Notes under the pieces: model-generated | Databases searched by the model: none | Told to the model about the DNA's origin: nothing | Seen by the model: the letters and a program-made list of their open reading frames with translations, nothing else | Assembly: GCA_017541565.1 (NCBI GenBank) | Contig: JAFXYU010000212.1 | Location: 1-7,457 of the forward strand | Length of the DNA stretch: 7,457 nucleotides | Source of the DNA: a bacterium | GTDB lineage: Bacteria > Cyanobacteriota > Vampirovibrionia > Gastranaerophilales > Gastranaerophilaceae | Reading direction: 5' to 3' | Shown: piece by piece, positions 1 to 7,137 of the stretch | Layout of the letters: each line of letters opens with the position of its first letter | How positions within the stretch are numbered: the first letter of the stretch is position 1 | Made by a program: the position numbers and the translations under genes

Positions 1-7
1 AATTGCC

Positions 8-544
8 ATGAGACATCTGACTAATCTTATTATTGTAATATTTCTGCTGTTTTTTGGAGTAAATCCTTCTTTTTGTGCGGTTCAGGGTAAACTTGAATAC
101 AGTATTCCCATTGATTATTCACAATTGGATGAAAATGAACTTGCTTCGCGTGCGGATATCTTTTATGCGGAGTTTCCGGATAAAGAAAAATGTGAACTTA
201 CGAATGACCTTACTTCTGCACTCAATTTATACTCCATGCTTTCTGCAAAAAATCCTCAAAATATTACTTATGCTTTACGTCTTGGCAAATTGTATGACAT
301 ATTGGGAAAAGACCGTCAGGCAAAAGGAAATTACTATCGTGCAATGGGAATAAATCCCTCAAGTCCCGAACCGTATTTTTATCTGGGCGAATTTTTTTAT
401 GTAAGAAAGCACTACAGACGTGCGCTCAAGTTTTATAAAGAAGCGTATTCAAGAGGGTACGAAAATCATGTACAAACATGTGCGAGGCTGAAAGATATAT
501 ACAAAAAATTTGGTGATAAGGAAAATTTGGCAAAATTCGAATAA
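8..544 (+). CDS. Exported TPR-repeat protein
   Basis: A 178-residue protein predicted to be exported. Residues 1-19 form a classic signal sequence: short basic start (MRH), then a hydrophobic core (LIIVIFLLFFGV). Cleavage probably falls near SFCA at 21-24; the cysteine at 23 lacks a proper lipobox, so a lipoprotein is unlikely. Residues about 85-118 and 119-152 are two tetratricopeptide repeats, with the usual pattern of Y/L-G-x-L/F-Y followed by A-x-x-x-Y-x-x-A and an N-P between them. Half repeats flank them (about 66-84 and 153-178). TPRs are protein-binding scaffolds, so the likely role is assembling partners outside the cytoplasm or at the envelope; no enzyme motif is present. The ATG is chosen because the signal peptide begins right at it, but only seven bases precede it, so its promoter and ribosome site cannot be judged. 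It ends 88 bp before groES and looks separate from that operon. Confidence 0.8.
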   Translation: MRHLTNLIIVIFLLFFGVNPSFCAVQGKLEYSIPIDYSQLDENELASRADIFYAEFPDKEKCELTNDLTSALNLYSMLSAKNPQNITYALRLGKLYDILGKDRQAKGNYYRAMGINPSSPEPYFYLGEFFYVRKHYRRALKFYKEAYSRGYENHVQTCARLKDIYKKFGDKENLAKFE

Positions 545-563
545 TTAATTTTTCCTTAATATT

Positions 564-593
564 TTAAGAATGGAAGAGAATGTATAGTATAAA
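564..593 (+). promoter_or_regulatory. Possible groESL promoter (weak)
   Basis: The 88-bp gap before groES is AT-rich and holds TTAAGA (564-569) and TATAAA (588-593), 18 bp apart. An alternative -10, TATAGT, lies at 583-588. Neither fits the consensus strongly, so the exact promoter is uncertain, although one is expected here. I looked for the CIRCE inverted repeat (TTAGCACTC-N9-GAGTGCTAA) that HrcA binds in many bacteria and found none. Confidence 0.35.
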
Positions 594-632
594 TGTAAAT
601 GTAAAATAGGTAGTAAGAAGGAGGATTATATT

Positions 633-2587
<1,955 letters not shown>

Positions 2588-2681
2588 CGCAAATACGAAT
2601 GAAGTGCAATGGTGATAACCAAAAAACGAATCAATACTAAAAACACTTCATAAAACGATACAACAAAGCCAAAAGATAATT

Positions 2682-2732
2682 AAACAACAGAGAAAAATGA
2701 TTTCCATTTTTCTCTGTTGTTTGTATTTTATA
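2682..2732 (+). terminator. Rho-independent terminator of groESL
   Basis: A perfect 18-bp inverted repeat: left arm AAACAACAGAGAAAAATG (2682-2699), loop ATTTC (2700-2704), right arm at 2705-2722. The stem base and following bases are T-rich on the plus strand (TTGTTTGTATTTTATATT). It lies 95 bp after groEL and ahead of the next promoter, as expected for the end of the chaperonin operon. The A-rich left arm and preceding A-run mean it could also work in the other direction, but no minus-strand gene ends here. Confidence 0.9.
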
Positions 2733-2753
2733 TTCTTCTTCCTTTTCTTTATT

Positions 2754-2782
2754 TTGCAACAAATCAAATTATTTGATATAAT
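2754..2782 (+). promoter_or_regulatory. Consensus sigma-70-type promoter abutting the start codon
   Basis: TTGCAA (-35, 2754-2759), a 17-bp spacer and a perfect TATAAT (-10, 2777-2782) preceded by TG at 2774-2775, giving the extended -10 form TGATATAAT. By normal geometry transcription starts about 7 nt after the -10 box, at or within a base or two of the A of the ATG at 2789. The six bases between (TTTCTT) contain no ribosome site, so the transcript is predicted to be leaderless. Confidence 0.75.
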
Positions 2783-2788
2783 TTTCTT

Positions 2789-4174
2789 ATGGAAACAATA
2801 ACAAATAAAACTCTGGAGAAATTAAAATATGAACTTGTAAGGGATGGTGTGGTTTCTTATGAGACGTTGGAAAAAGCGGAAGAATTGGCGAATGTTCAAC
2901 GTATTAACATCGGTCAGGCGCTAATTAATTCGGGAATTATACCGGAAGAAAAACTTTTGAAGTTCTTGGAATCAAAGTTACACATACCGTATGTTAATCT
3001 TGAGGACTATATGCCTGATCCCAAGTGTTTTAAGTTTGTGTCATTTTCGGATGCACGCAGGTATAAAATTATTCCTTTGTTTAAGATAGAAGATGTTTTG
3101 ACAGTTGCTATGTCAGATCCTCTGGATTTGTTTGCGATTGATAAGATTATTGAGGCTGCAGAGTGCTCGATTGAACCTGTAATTTCTTCTGAATCCAGCA
3201 TTCTCAAAAAGATTGATGAGTATTATAAAGTTGCTGATACGGTTGATGACATTACTCTTTCAACCGAAGAAGGCGAAGATTTTGACTGGACTGATGAACT
3301 TCACAAGGATGAAGCCGGTGAGGAGCATATCCAGCATGTTATTCGTGCAATTTTGAAACAGGCAATTATTGAGGATGTTCACGAGTTGAACCTTGAACAA
3401 GTAGAGGAAGGTTTGAAGGTTGTCTTTAAACAAAACGGAGAAATTTATGATAAGGGTACGATTCCGGCTATATTAAATTCTGCATTTGTTTCAAAATTAA
3501 AAACATTATCAAATTTGGATGCATCTGTTTGTGAAATTCCTCAGTTGGGAAAATTATGCTTTAAGGTTGAAAATACGATGCTTATTGCATCTGTTTCATC
3601 ATTCCCGACAATTATGGGTGAGAGAATTTCTCTAAAAATATATAAACCGCCGCAGAAATTAGATAAGATTATAACTGATGAGAAAGCAAAGACGGTAATT
3701 TCTCACGCTCTTCATACTCCGGGGATAGTTTTGGTATGCGGTTCCCCTTTGAGCGGGAAAACTCATATAATATATTCACTCTTAATGGAAGCGGCAAGAG
3801 ATAACAAGAATATTATGACAATTGAATCAATTGCCAAATATGAATTAGAAGGTGTTAATCAGTGCGAATTAAACGAGAATATCGGATTTAATATGGATAA
3901 GGCACTAAGATACATTGAATTTCAATCGCCTGATACGATTTATCTGGAAGGTGTGAAGACTCGTGATGCGTTTGAATTTATGTCGGAACTGTTTTACAAC
4001 GACAAAATAATTCTTACTGAATTTATGGCAAATAATATGACAGATTTAAGACAGAAACTTGCTTATGATGATTTTCAGTCGTTCAAGTCTCTTATTTCGT
4101 GTTTGATATTTATACATTCAAAAGACAGTATTGAAGTTTTTGATAAAGCCACATTACAAAAATATTTGGCATAA
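2789..4174 (+). CDS. Degenerate GspE/PilB-family (type II secretion/type IV pilus) ATPase paralogue
   Basis: A 461-residue member of the secretion/pilus motor ATPase family. Residues 1-150 match an MshEN-type N-terminal domain (IGQALINSGIIPEEKL at 41-56, then IPLFKIEDVLTVAMSDPLD), which in relatives couples the ATPase to the membrane platform. An acidic linker (about 150-175) leads to the ATPase core. The Walker A loop survives as GSPLSGKT (318-325), and MTIES...YELEGVNQCELNENIGF (343-367) follows the family's ED/GVNQ-Q pattern. Other motifs are eroded: the ASDIHIEP box reads VHELNLEQ (197-204), the Walker B region with its GEIRD reads LEGVKTRD (386-393), the His-box STLHTN has become TEFMANN (410-416), and the four-cysteine zinc motif and the end of the C-terminal domain are absent (relatives run near 560 residues). 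I infer a pseudo-ATPase or a regulatory subunit, perhaps acting with an intact paralogue elsewhere. The reading frame is open, so it is maintained. The ATG at 2789 is the only usable start for the first domain. Confidence 0.85.
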   Translation: METITNKTLEKLKYELVRDGVVSYETLEKAEELANVQRINIGQALINSGIIPEEKLLKFLESKLHIPYVNLEDYMPDPKCFKFVSFSDARRYKIIPLFKIEDVLTVAMSDPLDLFAIDKIIEAAECSIEPVISSESSILKKIDEYYKVADTVDDITLSTEEGEDFDWTDELHKDEAGEEHIQHVIRAILKQAIIEDVHELNLEQVEEGLKVVFKQNGEIYDKGTIPAILNSAFVSKLKTLSNLDASVCEIPQLGKLCFKVENTMLIASVSSFPTIMGERISLKIYKPPQKLDKIITDEKAKTVISHALHTPGIVLVCGSPLSGKTHIIYSLLMEAARDNKNIMTIESIAKYELEGVNQCELNENIGFNMDKALRYIEFQSPDTIYLEGVKTRDAFEFMSELFYNDKIILTEFMANNMTDLRQKLAYDDFQSFKSLISCLIFIHSKDSIEVFDKATLQKYLA

Positions 4175-4198
4175 TTAGTACTGGTTTCCCCTGTTTCA

Positions 4199-4207
4199 TG
4201 GTATAAT
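4199..4207 (+). promoter_or_regulatory. Extended -10 promoter for the CooC-like/folD unit
   Basis: TGGTATAAT (4199-4207) is a perfect extended -10 element in the 58-bp gap after the preceding gene. The -35 region (about 4179-4184, TACTGG) is poor, as is common when the TGn extension is present. The start point would be near 4214, giving a leader of about 19 nt that includes the ribosome site at 4218-4223. No terminator separates it from the gene upstream, so readthrough may add to its expression. Confidence 0.65.
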
Positions 4208-4217
4208 CATTTTCAGT

Positions 4218-4223
4218 GAGAGG
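4218..4223 (+). promoter_or_regulatory. Ribosome site that fixes a TTG start
   Basis: GAGAGG lies 9 nt before the TTG at 4233. An in-frame TAA at 4227-4229 rules out any start further upstream, and the P-loop begins only nine residues in, so the TTG is the only start that keeps the ATP site. Confidence 0.75.
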
Positions 4224-4232
4224 TTTTAAGGT

Positions 4233-4985
4233 TTGACTACAAAAATTGCTATAACCGGAAAAGGCGGAAGCGGGAAAACTACAGTAACAAAGGCTTTGTT
4301 AAGAGTTCTTCAGGAAATATTTCCCGAAAAATCGATTTTGCTTTTTGATAATGATTTAACCGGAGAATTGGGGCATTCATTCGGGCTTGATATAAGGAAT
4401 ACTATTTATGGTATAAGGAGCGGGAAGCACGAATATAAAACCGGTATACCGGAAGGTATGACAAAGCATGAATATGTGGAGTGGGCAATGGAGGAGATAA
4501 TCGTTCCTCTGAGTGACAATGTTGATATTATAGAATCTTGGTTTGTAGGTGCAAAAGATTGTCGTTGCCCGATTACATCTCTTATCAACGACGCATGTCA
4601 ACGGATAATCGAGCGTTATGATTTTGTAATTTTTGATTGTGAATTTGATTTAAAGTACTTAAACCAATTGGTTGATACAAATATTGATTTGGCTCTAATT
4701 ATTACTAATCCGACAATGGAATCCGTAAAACTTACAAAACGTATTGCGGAATTTTCTTCAAAATACGCAGCAGGCGGACAAATGGGTGTGATTTTGAATA
4801 AGGCAAGCGGTCAAAATTTGGATAGAATTTATTCTGAAATGAAATCGGCAGAACTGGATATTTTAGGCTCAATTCCCGAGGATGAAAATATTAACAAAGG
4901 TACAACAAATTGGGAATCTGAGAAGGTAAAAGATGCCGTAAAGGAATTTTATTTCAGATTAAATCTTCCACAGGAGAACAGTTAA
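4233..4985 (+). CDS. CooC-like deviant P-loop ATPase (SIMIBI/MinD superfamily) with CXC motif
   Basis: A 250-residue ATPase of the MinD/CooC branch. The deviant Walker A KGGSGKTT (10-17) has the signature lysine K10 typical of dimerising SIMIBI ATPases. FDNDLTGELG (38-47) is the switch I region, YDFVIFDCEFD (129-139) Walker B, and ILNKASG the base-recognition NK motif. CooC is the closest named family: its members insert nickel into carbon monoxide dehydrogenase and bind metal through a C-x-C at the dimer interface. Here that motif is C110-R-C112 followed by P-I, at almost the same position as in Carboxydothermus CooC1 (112/114), and FDCEFD sits where CooC has its VDMEAG stretch. No CODH gene is in the window, so the client is unknown; nickel delivery is inference and a general metallochaperone or ParA-like role remains possible. 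It starts with TTG and overlaps folD by one base, so the two are translationally coupled. Confidence 0.8.
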   Translation: MTTKIAITGKGGSGKTTVTKALLRVLQEIFPEKSILLFDNDLTGELGHSFGLDIRNTIYGIRSGKHEYKTGIPEGMTKHEYVEWAMEEIIVPLSDNVDIIESWFVGAKDCRCPITSLINDACQRIIERYDFVIFDCEFDLKYLNQLVDTNIDLALIITNPTMESVKLTKRIAEFSSKYAAGGQMGVILNKASGQNLDRIYSEMKSAELDILGSIPEDENINKGTTNWESEKVKDAVKEFYFRLNLPQENS

Positions 4986-5806
4986 TGATTTTAATGGACG
5001 GAAAATCTCTATCGGAAAAAATTCTTGATAAAGTGGCTGAGAGAGTGAAAAATCTTGAACGTATACCGCACCTTGCCGTTATTTTGGTCGGTGATGATCC
5101 TGCAAGTAAGATTTATGTCGCTAATAAAAAGAAGGCGGCGGAAAAAGTCGGAATTAAATCAACGATTATTGAACTGCCCTATGAAACCGAAGAAAAATAT
5201 TTGCTGGATAAAATTGAAGAATTGAATGACGATTTTGATGTTACGGGTATTCTTGTTCAGTTGCCGCTGCCAAAACATATTGATAAAAATAAAGTTGTGA
5301 CGGCAATTTCTCCCAAGAAGGATGTAGACGGATTTACTCCGGAAAATGTGGGTAAACTTGCAATAGGCTTAGAACCGTATTTTTATCCTGCAACACCTCA
5401 AGGGATAATGATGCTTTTGGATGAATACGGAATAGAGATTGAGGGTAAGAATGCAGTTATTATAGGGCGCTCGAATATTGTCGGTAAGCCTATGGCGCAA
5501 ATGCTTTTGAGAAGAAATGCAACTGTTACGATTTGTCATTCTTATACAAAAGAAATCGAAGAAAAAATAAAAACCGCTGATATTTTGGTATCTGCGGTTG
5601 GTAAAAAAATTGTAAGATGTAAGATGGGGTATAAAAATTCTGTAGTAATTGACGTTGGAATACACAGAGATTCCTACGGCAAGGTGACAGGCGATGTGGA
5701 CTTTGATTATGTATCGCCTTCGTGCGGGTATATTACGCCAACTCCCGGAGGAGTCGGTCCTATGACTATTGCTTCTTTGATGTACAATGCCTCTAAAATT
5801 TATTAA
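4985..5806 (+). CDS. folD: Bifunctional methylene-tetrahydrofolate dehydrogenase/methenyl-THF cyclohydrolase
   Basis: A 273-residue cytoplasmic FolD, slightly shorter than the usual 280-300. It interconverts 5,10-methylene-THF and 10-formyl-THF using NADP, supplying one-carbon units for purines and formyl-methionine. Signature 1 is clear: the catalytic pair Y44 and K48 in YVANKKKA, then ILVQLPLP (88-95), KDVDGF (111-116) and PATPQG (134-139; the common PCTP cysteine is alanine here). The Rossmann NADP site is GRSNIVGKP (160-168), followed by ICHSYT and ILVSAVGK. Signature 2, PTPGGVGPMTIASLM, is at 252-266. All catalytic residues are present. The ATG shares its A with the preceding TAA (TAATG); AGGAG at 4972-4976 lies 8 nt upstream. 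A second ATG at 4994 is possible but less likely. It ends 19 bp from a convergent gene, with no clear terminator in the gap. Confidence 0.97.
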   Translation: MILMDGKSLSEKILDKVAERVKNLERIPHLAVILVGDDPASKIYVANKKKAAEKVGIKSTIIELPYETEEKYLLDKIEELNDDFDVTGILVQLPLPKHIDKNKVVTAISPKKDVDGFTPENVGKLAIGLEPYFYPATPQGIMMLLDEYGIEIEGKNAVIIGRSNIVGKPMAQMLLRRNATVTICHSYTKEIEEKIKTADILVSAVGKKIVRCKMGYKNSVVIDVGIHRDSYGKVTGDVDFDYVSPSCGYITPTPGGVGPMTIASLMYNASKIY

Positions 5807-5825
5807 AGGGATTAAGCGATTAAGT

Positions 5826-6269
5826 TTAGCCTCCCTGTAACAAGCCTGTGTCTTGAGCGGCTGTCGAGACTGCCTGTTTGTCGGCATCTTTTTGAGCCCT
5901 GAGTTCTTCTAATAACGTATCGTACATTGTTTTCATTGTATCGTATTCTACATCAAGTTCGGAAAGTTCTTCCATAAGCTCGGCATCGTATTTTTCAACT
6001 TTCCAGTCTGCGTATGCCTTTGCTTTTTCCATATTATGTTTTTCGCCTTCGTGAATGAAAACGTTGCCGTTCATTTTTATATCTTTTGTTGCTGAGTAAG
6101 CATCATCATAAGCATCTTCCCATTTTTGTTCAAGTTTAGTTTGAACTTCCAGTTTTTCTTGGTTTGCTTCATACTTTTGATTCCAGAAGATAGACTGCTG
6201 AGTATAATAGTTAATGTCAGCGTTTACGCTTAATAAATTTCCTAATTGTGCTGCTACATTCTGTGACAT
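5826..6269 (-). CDS. Small acidic helical protein of unknown function
   Basis: I do not recognise this 147-residue protein. It has no signal peptide, membrane segment, cysteine or enzyme motif. Residues about 15-62 and 78-128 are rich in E, K, A, D, Q and aromatic residues in heptad-like spacing and look like two long helices. They are joined by a short turn-forming stretch (KMNGNVFIHEGE, 65-76), so a helical hairpin or coiled coil is likely. The last 15 residues (STAAQDTGLLQGG) look flexible. Small proteins of this build serve as secretion-apparatus parts, chaperones or adaptors, but nothing here picks one. Start choice is sound: AAGAGG (minus strand, 6278-6283) lies 8 nt before the ATG. It converges on folD and diverges from the GNAT-like gene, sharing with it a mirror-image upstream element. 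Confidence 0.8.
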   Translation of the reverse strand: MSQNVAAQLGNLLSVNADINYYTQQSIFWNQKYEANQEKLEVQTKLEQKWEDAYDDAYSATKDIKMNGNVFIHEGEKHNMEKAKAYADWKVEKYDAELMEELSELDVEYDTMKTMYDTLLEELRAQKDADKQAVSTAAQDTGLLQGG

Positions 6270-6293
6270 TTTTTATACCTCTTGTTATCTTAC

Positions 6294-6310
6294 ATATATA
6301 TAAAGTATTT
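6294..6310 (-). promoter_or_regulatory. Left arm of mirrored promoter element, driving the minus-strand gene
   Basis: On the minus strand this reads AAATACTTTATATATAT, ending 24 nt before the ATG at 6269. The TATATA part is at -10 distance for a short leader. The same 17 bases occur inverted at 6445-6461, in front of the plus-strand gene. A TTGTGA lies further upstream (6331-6326, minus strand) as a possible -35, but its spacing to TATATA is long. Confidence 0.5.
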
Positions 6311-6329
6311 AAAAAATATTGAATTTCAC

Positions 6330-6378
6330 AAAGCGTTTATTTTGTTACAAATCTTTACAATTTGGCAAAAAGCGTTTA
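6330..6378. repeat. Two direct copies of AAAGCGTTTA in the divergent control region
   Basis: AAAGCGTTTA occurs at 6330-6339 and 6369-6378, start to start 39 bp, within the otherwise AT-rich region between the two divergent genes. The pair lies inside the loop of the 17-bp inverted repeat. It could be a regulator's double binding site; chance is not excluded for a 10-mer. Confidence 0.4.
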
Positions 6379-6444
6379 ATATAGCGGGTTTTGAAGTTTG
6401 GAGTGTGTGTAAAAACAAATTATTTAGGCAATTTTTAGCAAAAA

Positions 6445-6461
6445 AAATACTTTATATATAT
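6445..6461 (+). promoter_or_regulatory. Right arm of mirrored promoter element, driving the GNAT-like gene
   Basis: AAATACTTTATATATAT, an exact inverted copy of 6294-6310 (17 of 17 bases, 134 bp between the arms), ends 28 nt before the ATG at 6490. Finding both arms at nearly equal distance from their start codons suggests paired promoter cores rather than an RNA hairpin. Confidence 0.5.
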
Positions 6462-6482
6462 AAGGTTAGAATATAAGGTTAG
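6458..6482 (+). repeat. 12-bp tandem repeat overlapping the ribosome-binding region
   Basis: ATATAAGGTTAG at 6458-6469 is repeated exactly at 6471-6482, a 13-bp period. Each copy carries AAGG. The second copy (AAGG at 6475-6478, and AGG at 6481-6483 and 6485-6487) supplies the only ribosome-binding sequence before the ATG at 6490. Confidence 0.65.
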
Positions 6483-6489
6483 GTAGGTC

Positions 6490-7137
6490 ATGATTAACAA
6501 CATTACGTCTATGGACTTGCGTCCGCAGATAAATGTGGCAAAGGCATCTACTTCATTATCAAGCATGTCGATGCCTGCCATATTAGGATTTAAAACTCCT
6601 CAGGTAAAGGAGAAGGCAAATATTCGTGTTAAGAAAATCAAGCGCGGAGATAATATAATTATTCCCGGCGAGATTGATGACGAATATGTCGATATTGTGG
6701 AGGAGGAAGTATCCCGAACGGAAAACGGCATTGTGTATAACAGCGGCGGAAATTTCTTTGCGTCGCCGGAAATAATATCTCCGCCTCCCAAACGAAAGAT
6801 TAAGTATTTAAAGAATTGTTATATTATTGACTATATTCAGTCGCCCAAGCCGAGGTGCGGAATGGGAACGAATGCAATAAAACAACTTGCGGAAAAGGCA
6901 ATGTTTGATAAAAAAGCCGAAGGGAGGATTGTGACTTTTTCGGCTCCGATATTGAAGGAGATGTCGCCCGCGTTGTTTTTCTACAAATTGGGCTTCAGAT
7001 TTACCGATCCACTGGCGAACGAATATATGGATAAGTGTATCAGAGATAATATGCCTGATATTCCTCCTCAGATAGGAATGATGTATTTACCGCAGATTAG
7101 ACTGCATAAACTCATAAGATATGGAGAATTGTGTTAG
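6490..7137 (+). CDS. GNAT-fold acetyltransferase-like protein with unmatched N-terminal extension
   Basis: A 215-residue protein whose second half resembles a GNAT N-acetyltransferase. Strand YLKNCYIIDYIQS (106-118) leads into the acetyl-CoA-binding loop R-x-x-G-x-G/A, seen as RCGMGT (122-127), then a helix (NAIKQLAEKAMF). A second strand GRIVTFSAP (145-153) follows, then the motif-B stretch SPALFFYKLGFRF (159-171), very like the family's N-x-x-A-x-x-F-Y-x-K-L-G-F. The first 100 residues match nothing I know: a Ser/Met-rich start (MINNITSMDL...), a basic-acidic middle (KKIKRGD, then DDEYVDIVEEEV) and a proline-rich SPPPKRK. No signal peptide is present. The substrate cannot be told. Ribosome signals are weak AGG runs in the tandem repeat. 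It diverges from the gene at 5826-6269 and is followed without a gap by the gene at 7138. Confidence 0.75.
   Translation: MINNITSMDLRPQINVAKASTSLSSMSMPAILGFKTPQVKEKANIRVKKIKRGDNIIIPGEIDDEYVDIVEEEVSRTENGIVYNSGGNFFASPEIISPPPKRKIKYLKNCYIIDYIQSPKPRCGMGTNAIKQLAEKAMFDKKAEGRIVTFSAPILKEMSPALFFYKLGFRFTDPLANEYMDKCIRDNMPDIPPQIGMMYLPQIRLHKLIRYGELC

Noticed and set aside
2599..2651. An 8-bp inverted repeat (ATGAAGTG/CACTTCAT) with a 37-nt loop after groEL
   Set aside because: It is too short a stem for its loop and has no T-run, and the perfect terminator hairpin follows at once. Nothing supports a small RNA or second terminator.
4233..5806. A Wood-Ljungdahl acetogenesis cluster
   Set aside because: Only a CooC-like ATPase and folD are present, and folD is near universal. 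No CODH, ACS, Fhs or MetF gene is in the window, so the pathway cannot be claimed.
5807..5825. A bidirectional terminator between folD and the convergent gene
   Set aside because: Only a TTAA-GCGA-TTAA stem of four A/T pairs is visible, with no T-tract, so it cannot be claimed.
5369..5887. A 172-codon minus-strand frame opposite folD
   Set aside because: It lies antisense to the conserved folD core, including its NADP site and second signature, and its product resembles no protein family. It is a shadow of the folD reading frame.
6282..6476. A 64-codon plus-strand frame in the divergent intergenic region
   Set aside because: It has no ribosome site, its composition follows the AT-rich DNA, and it runs through the inverted and direct repeats of the control region. 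It is best explained as chance.
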